The notes beneath the pieces were generated by a model that saw only the letters and a list, made by a program, of their open reading frames with translations, had not been told where the DNA came from and did not search any database. Below are positions 6,762 to 12,481 of a stretch of 12,481 nt of DNA, piece by piece. The position numbers were made by a program, and so were the translations under genes. This stretch comes from Bacillaceae bacterium. GTDB lineage: Bacteria; Bacillota; Bacilli; Bacillales; Amphibacillaceae. Every line of letters starts with the position of its first letter. Within the stretch, counting starts at the first letter, position 1. The stretch covers positions 1 to 12,481 of the forward strand of contig JASLIE010000276.1 in the NCBI GenBank assembly GCA_030152985.1. The letters are read 5' to 3'.

Positions 6762-6774
6762 AGGAGGGAATAAG

Positions 6775-7647
6775 ATGAAGCGACTTGGCATCATTGGCTT
6801 AGGGAACATGGGTTTACCTATGGCAAAGAACTTAGTTGAAGACTATATTGTTTATGGTTCAGATATAAATGAAAACGCTTTAAAAACATTTGAATCTTTT
6901 GGTGGAAAGCCTGTTCACTCGAATCAAGAATTGATTGAACAATGCGACATTATTTTAACCAGTCTACCAGCTGAATCTATTGTAGAATCAATCTATTTAG
7001 GAAAGGATGGGTTATTCACTTACACGTCAGATGTTACTTTTATTGATACAAGCACAGTTTCACCTGAATTAAATAAAAAGTTAAGTCATCTAGCAAAGAA
7101 ATCTAAACTTAAATTTATCGCCGCACCAGTGAGTGGTGGCGTTATTGGGGCAGAAAACCGCACACTTACATTTATGGTTGGGGGTGAGCGAAAGATATTC
7201 GAAGAAGTGAGTAGCTTATTTAATTTGTTAGGTGAAAATGTGTTTCATGTTGGCGAGGAAATTGATAGTGGGACAACCGTTAAACTGATTAATAATTTAT
7301 TAATTGGTTTTTATACAGCAGGTGTGGCAGAAGCGCTTCACATAGCTCGAAAACAAAAGATTGATCTTGATTTGTTGTTTGATATGTTGAATGTTAGCTA
7401 TGGTCAAAGTCGGATTTATGATCGTAACTACAATAGCCTTATCAAGCATGGAGATTATGAGCCAGGTTTTGCCTTAAGTTTATTGCTGAAGGATATGAAT
7501 TTTGCAATTGATTTAGCAAGAGAGCTAGAACTTGATTTGCCTATGAGTAGAGAGCTTTTAAGTTTGTATGAAAGAGCAGATCAAGAAGGCTATGGTCCTA
7601 AGGATATGGCTGTTTTATTCGAACGTGTCAAAGAAAAATCAAATTAA
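6775..7647 (+). CDS. mmsB: 3-hydroxyisobutyrate dehydrogenase
   Basis: A 290-residue beta-hydroxyacid dehydrogenase that oxidises 3-hydroxyisobutyrate to methylmalonate semialdehyde with NAD(P)+. The N-terminus is a Rossmann fold with GLGNMG (8-13). Asp30 at the end of the second strand (YGSDIN) suggests NAD+ preference. Family signatures follow: DTSTVSP (91-97), the substrate-binding APVSGGVIGAENRTLTFMVG-type segment (117-136), and the catalytic Lys170 in TVKLINNLL with Asn174 nearby. Length and motifs match MmsB/HIBADH, although glyoxylate/succinic semialdehyde reductases share the fold. Genes for the previous step (hydrolase) and the next step (MmsA) in the same locus make the assignment strong. 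AAGGAGGG precedes the ATG, and it lies 13 nt after the dehydrogenase gene. Confidence 0.92.
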   Translation: MKRLGIIGLGNMGLPMAKNLVEDYIVYGSDINENALKTFESFGGKPVHSNQELIEQCDIILTSLPAESIVESIYLGKDGLFTYTSDVTFIDTSTVSPELNKKLSHLAKKSKLKFIAAPVSGGVIGAENRTLTFMVGGERKIFEEVSSLFNLLGENVFHVGEEIDSGTTVKLINNLLIGFYTAGVAEALHIARKQKIDLDLLFDMLNVSYGQSRIYDRNYNSLIKHGDYEPGFALSLLLKDMNFAIDLARELELDLPMSRELLSLYERADQEGYGPKDMAVLFERVKEKSN

Positions 7648-7665
7648 AATAGGAGAGTGGATAAA

Positions 7666-9123
7666 ATGAGTCAAGTTAAATTAATGAAGAACTATATAGG
7701 TGATAGTTGGGTTGATGCAAAAACAGACCTTATTAATGATATACCGAATCCTGCAACAGGTGAAATTATTGCACGCGTTCCTATATCAGGTAAAGAAGAT
7801 GTCGATTTAGCAGTTGCGGCAGCTAAAGAAGCTTTCCCTGATTGGGCAAGTATTTCAGTTCCAAATCGTGCGCGTTATTTGTTTAAATACCTTCAGTTAC
7901 TTGAAGAAAATCGTGAAGAACTTGCTCAAATTCTAACAAAAGAAAATGGTAAGTCGATTAATGACTCACGTGGTGAAGTGCAGCGTGGCATAGAAGTGGT
8001 TGAATTAGCAACATCTGCTCCTAACTTAATGATGGGAGATGCTTTACCAAATATTGCAACAGGGATTGATGGTTCACTTTGGCGTTATCCACTCGGTGTT
8101 GTTGGAGGAATTACTCCTTTTAACTTCCCGATGATGGTTCCTTTATGGATGTTTCCACTTGCCATAGCAGTTGGAAATACATTTGTTTTAAAAGTTTCTG
8201 AGCAAACACCTGTCTTAGCTGAAAAATTAGTTGATTTATTTTATGCATCTGGCTTTCCAAAAGGAGTCTTAAACCTTGTGCATGGCGGGAAGGATGTAGT
8301 TAATACGATGCTAGAACATCCAGATATTGAAGCCTTGTCCTTTGTTGGCTCAGAGCCAGTTGCGCGCCATGTATATCAAACAGGAACAGCTCACGGAAAA
8401 AGAGTTCAAGCATTAGCAGGCGCAAAGAACCACGCAATTGTCATGCCGGATTGTCATTTAGATAAAACAATTGAAGGTGTCATTGGAGCAGCATTTGGTA
8501 GTAGTGGTGAAAGATGTATGGCTTGTTCAGTTGTTGCAGTTGTTGATGAGATTGCGGATGAATTTATAGAAAAGCTTGTTACAGAAACAAGAAAATTAAC
8601 AGTAGGTGACGGATCAGATGAATCAAACTTTGTCGGCCCTTTAATCCGTGATACAAATAAAGAAAGGGTCTTAGGCTATATTGATAGTGGCGTAGAACAA
8701 GGAGCGAAATTATTAGTTGATGGACGCGAAATTAAGGAAGAAACAGCAGATGGTTATTATGTTGGTGCTACAATTTTTGATCAAGTGAATCCAGAGATGA
8801 AAATTTGGCAAGATGAGATCTTTGCACCTGTTTTAAGTATAGTTAGAGTAAAAGATTTAGATGAAGGCATTAAGTTAACCAATCAATCACCTTTTGCAAA
8901 TGGGGCTGTCATTTATACATCAAGTGGTCAAGCTGCTCAAACATTTAGAAATGAAATTGACGCAGGTATGATTGGTGTAAATGTTAACGTTCCAGCACCA
9001 ATGGCCTTCTTTTCTTTTGCAGGTAATAAGGCTTCATTTTATGGTGATCTAGGTACAAATGGAAAAGATGGCGTTCAATTCTATACGCGTAAAAAAATTG
9101 TCACAGAGCGTTGGTTTAATTAA
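7666..9123 (+). CDS. mmsA: Methylmalonate-semialdehyde dehydrogenase (CoA-acylating)
   Basis: A 485-residue aldehyde dehydrogenase that converts methylmalonate semialdehyde, NAD+ and CoA to propionyl-CoA, CO2 and NADH, the last step specific to valine breakdown. Visible landmarks are [15 protein letters not shown] (about 150-164), FVGSEPVA, and the MMSDH-type segment [13 protein letters not shown] in place of the ELGGK motif that carries the general-base Glu of hydrolytic aldehyde dehydrogenases. The catalytic Cys284 lies in [10 protein letters not shown]. The loss of the general base is typical of this CoA-dependent subfamily, which also includes Bacillus IolA. I chose ATG 7666 over the in-frame GTG at 7657, because the GTG overlaps the AGGAGAG ribosome binding site that serves the ATG. 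It follows mmsB by 18 nt and ends unit 2. Confidence 0.94.
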   Translation: MSQVKLMKNYIGDSWVDAKTDLINDIPNPATGEIIARVPISGKEDVDLAVAAAKEAFPDWASISVPNRARYLFKYLQLLEENREELAQILTKENGKSINDSRGEVQRGIEVVELATSAPNLMMGDALPNIATGIDGSLWRYPLGVVGGITPFNFPMMVPLWMFPLAIAVGNTFVLKVSEQTPVLAEKLVDLFYASGFPKGVLNLVHGGKDVVNTMLEHPDIEALSFVGSEPVARHVYQTGTAHGKRVQALAGAKNHAIVMPDCHLDKTIEGVIGAAFGSSGERCMACSVVAVVDEIADEFIEKLVTETRKLTVGDGSDESNFVGPLIRDTNKERVLGYIDSGVEQGAKLLVDGREIKEETADGYYVGATIFDQVNPEMKIWQDEIFAPVLSIVRVKDLDEGIKLTNQSPFANGAVIYTSSGQAAQTFRNEIDAGMIGVNVNVPAPMAFFSFAGNKASFYGDLGTNGKDGVQFYTRKKIVTERWFN

Positions 9124-9125
9124 AT

Positions 9126-9152
9126 AAAACGAGGGAGTAGCTCCTTCGTTTT
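9126..9152 (+). terminator. Hairpin between mmsA and the acyl-CoA synthetase gene
   Basis: A 12-bp stem with one G-T pair (AAAACGAGGGAG/CTCCTTCGTTTT) closes a TAG loop 2 nt after the mmsA stop. The only T-run is the four T's of the stem itself, so termination may be incomplete. It could end unit 2 or lower expression of the gene 34 nt downstream. I see no convincing separate promoter in that 34-nt gap. Confidence 0.6.
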
Positions 9153-9186
9153 AATCACATATGTACATTATATAGGGGGCATAAAC

Positions 9187-10746
9187 ATGAAAAAAGATTT
9201 ATTGATTGCACCGGAAGCGTACAATATGACACAGGAAATAGAGAAATATGCAAAAGACCCTACTAAAAAAGCACTCGTGTGGGAAAATGAAGATCAAAAA
9301 AGAGTCGAAGTCACTTATGATGAACTAATTAGAGGAGCTAACAAAATTGGGAACGCTTTCATTGATGCGGGTTTAAAAAAAGGTGATGCTATTTTAGTTA
9401 TGATTCCAAGACTCATTGATGCTTATCAAGTTTATATAGCTGCATTAAAAATTGGTTTAGTGATTACACCTAGTTCAGATATGTTACGTGCATCGGACTT
9501 AAAGTATCGGATTAATCACGGAGATGTAAAGGCCTGTATTGTTTATTATCCAAATGTTGATCATTTTAATGAGCTTGAGGGCATTGATCATCTCATTAAC
9601 TTTATTGTTGGAGGAGATCAACCCGGTTGGTTAAGTTTGGATAAAATAAAAGAAAAGCAATCCGAAGACTTAGAAACAGCTCAAACACATTCAAATGATA
9701 TTGCTTTTTTATCCTATACATCAGGTACAACAGGAAATCCTAAAGGTGTCATTCATACACATGGATGGGCTTATGCGCATTTAAAGCTAGCAGGTCAAAC
9801 TTGGCTCAATATTAAAGAGGGAGATAAGGTGTGGGCAACAGCTGGACCAGGATGGCAAAAGTGGGTTTGGAGTCCATTTTTAGCAGTGCTGGGACTCGGA
9901 GCAACGGGTTTTGTTTATCATGGCCCATTTAAACCAGAAGTTTATTTAGATATCTTAGAAAAAGAAAAAATTAATGTGCTTTGCTGTACACCGACAGAAT
10001 ATCGCTTAATGTCAATTGTTGATGAGATTGGTAAATATGATTTAAGTCATCTAAAAAGTGCAGTTTCAGCTGGGGAACCTTTAAATAGAGAAGTGATTGA
10101 TATCTTTTTAAATAACTTTAATATTCCAGTTCGAGATGGTTACGGGCAAACAGAAAACACCTTATTAATTGGTGTGACACCTGAAATGGATTTAAGACCA
10201 GGATCTATGGGAAGGCCGATGTTAGATGGAACGGTTGAAATTATTGATGAAGAGGGTCAGCCAACAGAAATAGGTATTGTAGGTGATATTGCTATTCATA
10301 AAGATACACCTGCCCTATTCAGAGAGTATTATAAAGAACCAGAAAGAACAGCAGAGCAGTATCGTGGATCTTATTACGTCACGGGGGACCGGGCAGCAAA
10401 AGATGCTGATGGGTATTATTGGTTTGAGGGAAGGGCAGATGATATCATCGTATCCTCAGGCTATACAATCGGACCATTCGAAGTAGAAGATGCTCTTTTA
10501 AAGCATCCGTCAGTACAAGAATGTGCAGTTGTAGCAAGCCCAGACGCAATTAGAGGAAATGTTGTCAAAGCCTTTATCATTCTAAGAAAGGATTCACCTG
10601 AAGCAACTGATCAATTAGTTAAAGAAATACAAGATCATGTTAAACAGATTACTGCACCATATAAGTATCCGAGAATTATCGAATTTGTAAATGAACTCCC
10701 AAAAACAATCTCCGGAAAAATAAGACGGGTTGAATTAAGGGGATAA
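9187..10746 (+). CDS. Acyl-CoA synthetase (AMP-forming), acetate/medium- or branched-chain type
   Basis: A 519-residue member of the ANL adenylate-forming family that activates a carboxylic acid with ATP and CoA through an acyl-AMP intermediate. Seen in order: the phosphate-binding loop SYTSGTTGNPKGV (176-188), AGPGWQKWVWSP (219-230), VSAGEPLN (293-300), the adenine-binding DGYGQTEN (317-324), TGDRA (399-403), the hinge GRADDIIVSSGYTIGPFEVE (415-434) and the C-terminal catalytic Lys511 in SGKIRR. That lysine is also the usual acetylation site controlling such enzymes. It is shorter than classical ~650-residue acetyl-CoA synthetase and resembles MACS, Bacillus YtcI and staphylococcal MbcS proteins. 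Its place after MmsA suggests isobutyrate or another branched short acid as substrate; acetate, propionate or butyrate are also possible. Ribosome binding site AGGGGG, 7 nt before ATG. Confidence 0.88.
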   Translation: MKKDLLIAPEAYNMTQEIEKYAKDPTKKALVWENEDQKRVEVTYDELIRGANKIGNAFIDAGLKKGDAILVMIPRLIDAYQVYIAALKIGLVITPSSDMLRASDLKYRINHGDVKACIVYYPNVDHFNELEGIDHLINFIVGGDQPGWLSLDKIKEKQSEDLETAQTHSNDIAFLSYTSGTTGNPKGVIHTHGWAYAHLKLAGQTWLNIKEGDKVWATAGPGWQKWVWSPFLAVLGLGATGFVYHGPFKPEVYLDILEKEKINVLCCTPTEYRLMSIVDEIGKYDLSHLKSAVSAGEPLNREVIDIFLNNFNIPVRDGYGQTENTLLIGVTPEMDLRPGSMGRPMLDGTVEIIDEEGQPTEIGIVGDIAIHKDTPALFREYYKEPERTAEQYRGSYYVTGDRAAKDADGYYWFEGRADDIIVSSGYTIGPFEVEDALLKHPSVQECAVVASPDAIRGNVVKAFIILRKDSPEATDQLVKEIQDHVKQITAPYKYPRIIEFVNELPKTISGKIRRVELRG

Positions 10747-10785
10747 AAAAAGGAAGTTGCAGCTAAGCGCTGTAACTTCCTTTTT
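10747..10785. terminator. Bidirectional terminator between convergent genes
   Basis: A 17-bp stem with one G-T pair and a 5-nt loop, with A-tract and T-tract flanks, begins at the stop codon of the synthetase gene (+) and ends next to the stop codon of the DsrE-family gene (-). Read on either strand it gives a stem followed by T's, so it should end both transcripts. Confidence 0.93.
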
Positions 10786-10786
10786 A

Positions 10787-11155
10787 TTAGTTGAGTTGCA
10801 ATGTTTTATTAGCTTTCATCAGCGCTTCAACTACATAGTCTGCTGTCACAATGTTTGCACCTTCGATTAAATCATCTTCAGCAACACCATTGTGTTGCAT
10901 ACATGCAGAACAGACATTAAGTATCCCACCATGAGCTAAAAATGCAGGTAAAACCTTGTTAATTGGCTCAAAAGGTGCTCCGATGTCAATCTTATCAGCA
11001 TAACCTTCTGAAGCAACATGCACACCATCAGATAAAAGTAGTATTTCTACTGAATGTCCGTCTTGTAAAGCTTTAAGACCCATTGAAAATGCAATTGTAA
11101 CGTTGTTTGCATCACGTTCGTGTGCAGTTAAAGTAATAAGTAAATCTGCCGCCAT
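10787..11155 (-). CDS. DsrE/DsrF-like family protein
   Basis: A 122-residue cytoplasmic protein of the DsrE/DsrF/YchN-like fold, a small alpha/beta family that often carries or transfers persulfide sulfur on a cysteine. The start MAADLLITLTAHERDANNVTIAF-type strand-helix, the segment GHSVEILLLSDGVH (33-46) and the motif VCSACMQHNGV with Cys82 and Cys85 fit the family. Cys85 is in the position commonly held by the active cysteine. It has no signal peptide or membrane segment. AAGGAGG lies 8 nt before the ATG. The gene is a lone minus-strand unit, convergent with the acyl-CoA synthetase and divergent from the second hydrolase, so it is probably unrelated to valine use. The 5-6-5 inverted repeat upstream suggests control by a CsoR/CstR-like repressor (inference). 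Its partner is unknown. Confidence 0.85.
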   Translation of the reverse strand: MAADLLITLTAHERDANNVTIAFSMGLKALQDGHSVEILLLSDGVHVASEGYADKIDIGAPFEPINKVLPAFLAHGGILNVCSACMQHNGVAEDDLIEGANIVTADYVVEALMKANKTLQLN

Positions 11156-11172
11156 TATAAATTCCTCCTTAA

Positions 11173-11188
11173 ATACCCTTATAGGTAT
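11173..11188. promoter_or_regulatory. Inverted repeat resembling a CsoR/CstR-family operator
   Basis: ATACC-N6-GGTAT lies 17 bp before the start codon of the DsrE-family gene, just upstream of its ribosome binding site. The ATACC/GGTAT arms are like the ATACCC...GGGTAT operators of the copper- and persulfide-sensing CsoR family. The G/C core between the arms is weaker than in typical sites. Repressor binding is inferred. Confidence 0.4.
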
Positions 11189-11234
11189 ATTGAACCATTC
11201 AAGACTAAAGAATGCAAGAAATCAGATTATCAAC

Positions 11235-11263
11235 TTGCTAAGTCATAAATAAAATAGTAGGAT
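11235..11263 (+). promoter_or_regulatory. Possible sigma-A promoter of the second hydrolase gene
   Basis: TTGCTA (11235-11240) and TAGGAT (11258-11263) are separated by 17 bp and lie about 45 bp before the start codon. Both boxes are 4/6 matches, so this is weak evidence. No GG-N10-GC sigma-54 element was found in this gap. Confidence 0.3.
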
Positions 11264-11307
11264 TTAATTGTAAGGGCTTACCCAAAACTAAAAAAGGTGT
11301 GATAGTG

Positions 11308-12351
11308 ATGACTGAAGTCTTATTTAATGAAAAATTTAATGGAGTTGGTGTAATTACTCTCAATCGTCCTCAAGTCTTAAACTCCTTAAATTTAAATATG
11401 GTACAAATGATTCATGAACAACTCGTTAAATGGGAGGAAAATGACGATATTAAATTAATCGTCTTAAAAGGAAAAGAAGCAAGGGCTTTTTGTGCAGGTG
11501 GTGATATAAAATCGCTCTATGAGGCAAAAGATGATGAAAAAGTCTTAAAATATGCACAGGATTTCTTTAAAGAAGAGTATCAACTTGATGAATACATCGC
11601 TCAATATAAAAAGCCAATTATAGCCTATCTAGAAGGAATCGTTATGGGAGGTGGTGTTGGCCTTGCGATTCACAGCGATTTTAGAATTGTGACAGAAAAT
11701 ACACGTTGGGCAATGCCAGAAATGAATTTAGGTTTCTTCCCAGATGTAGGAGCGGGTTACTTTTTAAATCAAGCACCTCATTCTCTTGGAAAATATTTAG
11801 CGCTGACAGGTGAGATGATTAACGGTAGAGAAGCGGTTCATATTAAAGCTGCAGACTATTTATTAACAAGCGAAAATGCAGAAAAATTATTTAATGAACT
11901 TAATCATGTTAAGTTTAAAGATGAGGTAGAGAAGGAAGTAGCCTTGTTAATTGATAAATATAAAACTGAAAATATTCAGTCCTTTAATCTTTTCGAACAT
12001 GAAGATGAAATTAATAGACATTTTTCTCATGAAACAGTTGAAGAAATCATTGAATCTCTTGAAAATGATTCATCAGAATTCAGTAATTCGACACGACATA
12101 CCTTACTCGGAAAATCTCCAGTATCGCTCAAGGTAGCAAATCAACAATTAGCTGTTTGTAAAAACAAGCGACTTGAAGAGGTTTTAACATTGGATTATAT
12201 TCTAGCCTTTAATTTTTTAAGGCACGATGATTTTTATGAAGGAACACGCTCAGTTTTAGTTGATAAAGATCGAACGCCAAATTACGAGTATAAATTACTT
12301 TCTGATGTAAGTGATGAGTTTGTCGATTCATTTTTTTCAATCAAAGAGTAA
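11308..12351 (+). CDS. 3-hydroxyisobutyryl-CoA hydrolase, copy 2
   Basis: A 347-residue HIBCH-type thioesterase of the crotonase superfamily, paralogous to the protein encoded at 2160-3191 and about half identical to it by eye. Shared signatures are LNRPQVLNSLN (18-28), AFCAGGDIK (60-68), MGGGVGLA (113-120), the catalytic-acid segment MPEMNLGFFPDVGAGYFLN (Glu138, Asp146) and the C-terminal DFYEGTRSVLVDKDRTPNYEY. All the residues I looked for are kept, so both copies should be active. I chose ATG 11308 over the in-frame GTG codons at 11299 and 11305, because AAAGGTG (11293-11299) is then 8 nt upstream. It is a single-gene unit: divergent from the DsrE-family gene, followed by a strong terminator, and without a sigma-54 promoter. 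It may provide basal activity or act on a different 3-hydroxyacyl-CoA. Confidence 0.9.
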   Translation: MTEVLFNEKFNGVGVITLNRPQVLNSLNLNMVQMIHEQLVKWEENDDIKLIVLKGKEARAFCAGGDIKSLYEAKDDEKVLKYAQDFFKEEYQLDEYIAQYKKPIIAYLEGIVMGGGVGLAIHSDFRIVTENTRWAMPEMNLGFFPDVGAGYFLNQAPHSLGKYLALTGEMINGREAVHIKAADYLLTSENAEKLFNELNHVKFKDEVEKEVALLIDKYKTENIQSFNLFEHEDEINRHFSHETVEEIIESLENDSSEFSNSTRHTLLGKSPVSLKVANQQLAVCKNKRLEEVLTLDYILAFNFLRHDDFYEGTRSVLVDKDRTPNYEYKLLSDVSDEFVDSFFSIKE

Positions 12352-12380
12352 AATAACAGGCAAAGGCCTGTTATTTTATT
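12350..12380 (+). terminator. Intrinsic terminator after the second hydrolase gene
   Basis: A 12-bp stem (AAAATAACAGGC-type arm against GCCTGTTATTTT) with an AAAG loop, followed by further A/T bases, starts within the stop codon. Confidence 0.92.
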
Positions 12381-12406
12381 GCATTTTATTTTAAATGACT
12401 TATAAT
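12379..12406 (+). promoter_or_regulatory. Sigma-A-type promoter of the last (partial) gene
   Basis: TTGCAT (12379-12384) and a perfect TATAAT (12401-12406) are 16 bp apart. The -35 box overlaps the end of the preceding terminator. Transcription would start near 12413, within the palindrome that follows. Confidence 0.72.
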
Positions 12407-12407
12407 G

Positions 12408-12427
12408 AAATGAATAGCTATTCATTT
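12408..12427. promoter_or_regulatory. 20-bp perfect palindrome, probable repressor operator (TetR/FadR-like)
   Basis: The core ATGAATAGCTATTCAT extends by two A/T pairs each side to a 20-bp perfect palindrome that covers the expected transcription start, directly after the -10 box. This is the classical place for a repressor. The TGAAT...ATTCA arms resemble operators of TetR-family regulators, including the TGAATGA/TCATTCA half-sites of Bacillus FadR. The regulator itself is not in the window. Confidence 0.65.
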
Positions 12428-12444
12428 TAAGGAGGAAGATGGAT

Positions 12445-12481
12445 ATGGATTATGAAAAGATGACAGTTGATGAGGTTTGGG
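12445..12481 (+). CDS. Start of an unidentified gene (3' truncated)
   Basis: An ATG with a strong AAGGAGG 9 nt upstream opens a frame that reads MDYEKMTVDEVW to the window edge. An in-frame ATG at 12439 is only 3 nt from the ribosome binding site and is less likely. Twelve residues are too few to name the product. The upstream palindrome is compatible with a fatty-acid-degradation gene under a TetR-family repressor, but that is only a guess from context. Confidence 0.6.
   Translation, partial: MDYEKMTVDEVW

Noticed and set aside
6870..6883. TGAAAACGCTTTAA inside mmsB as a second cre box
   Set aside because: It misses the terminal CA at one position, is far from a promoter and reads as ordinary coding sequence.
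9153..9174. A separate promoter for the acyl-CoA synthetase gene
   Set aside because: TATATA is next to the ribosome binding site and no -35 box fits outside the hairpin; too weak to annotate.
10283..12136. Short plus-strand frames at 10283-10486 and 11951-12136
   Set aside because: Out-of-frame shadows within the acyl-CoA synthetase and hydrolase 2 genes; no start signals or family features.
1..12481. CRISPR arrays, insertion sequences, tRNA or rRNA genes, phage or toxin-antitoxin genes
   Set aside because: No regular repeat-spacer pattern, transposase, terminal inverted repeats or RNA-gene sequence was seen on either strand.

Overview
The window is AT-rich DNA from a low-GC Gram-positive bacterium, most likely of the order Bacillales. 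The signs are strong AGGAGG-type ribosome binding sites, short intrinsic terminators with T-runs, a Bacillus-type SdhA/SdhB pair, a perfect CcpA cre box, and sigma-54 promoters paired with an enhancer-binding regulator. Genus cannot be fixed from the sequence alone.

Layout. Positions 1-1198 hold the 3' end of the succinate dehydrogenase operon: the sdhA tail, complete sdhB and a terminator. Positions 1199-9123 hold a valine/isobutyryl-CoA catabolic locus in two sigma-54 transcription units around one regulator gene. Unit 1 encodes an enoyl-CoA hydratase, a 3-hydroxyisobutyryl-CoA hydrolase and a CBS-CBS-PAS-AAA+-Fis enhancer-binding protein. Unit 2 encodes an acyl-CoA dehydrogenase, 3-hydroxyisobutyrate dehydrogenase (mmsB) and methylmalonate-semialdehyde dehydrogenase (mmsA). 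A hairpin separates unit 2 from an acyl-CoA synthetase of the acetate/medium- or branched-chain type (9187-10746). A bidirectional terminator follows, then a minus-strand DsrE-family gene, then a divergent second 3-hydroxyisobutyryl-CoA hydrolase (11308-12351) with its own terminator. The last 100 bases carry a sigma-A-like promoter, a 20-bp perfect palindrome over the expected transcription start, and the first 12 codons of an unidentified gene.

How the genes work together (inference from families). Isobutyryl-CoA is oxidised by the dehydrogenase to methacrylyl-CoA, hydrated to 3-hydroxyisobutyryl-CoA, hydrolysed to free 3-hydroxyisobutyrate, oxidised by MmsB to methylmalonate semialdehyde and converted by MmsA to propionyl-CoA. 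No branched-chain keto-acid dehydrogenase is in the window, so the acyl-CoA synthetase may supply isobutyryl-CoA from the free acid.

Main discovery candidate. Both sigma-54 promoters have the exact GG-N10-GC geometry, nearly identical cores and about 25-nt leaders. Upstream of each lies a palindrome built on the half-site TGTCT(A)/(T)AGACA, the likely binding site of the regulator encoded between them. Promoter 1 also has a perfect cre box between the enhancer site and the -24 element. The regulator gene lies inside the unit it probably activates. This suggests a carbon-repressible, self-amplifying, possibly nucleotide-sensing switch for valine/isobutyrate use.
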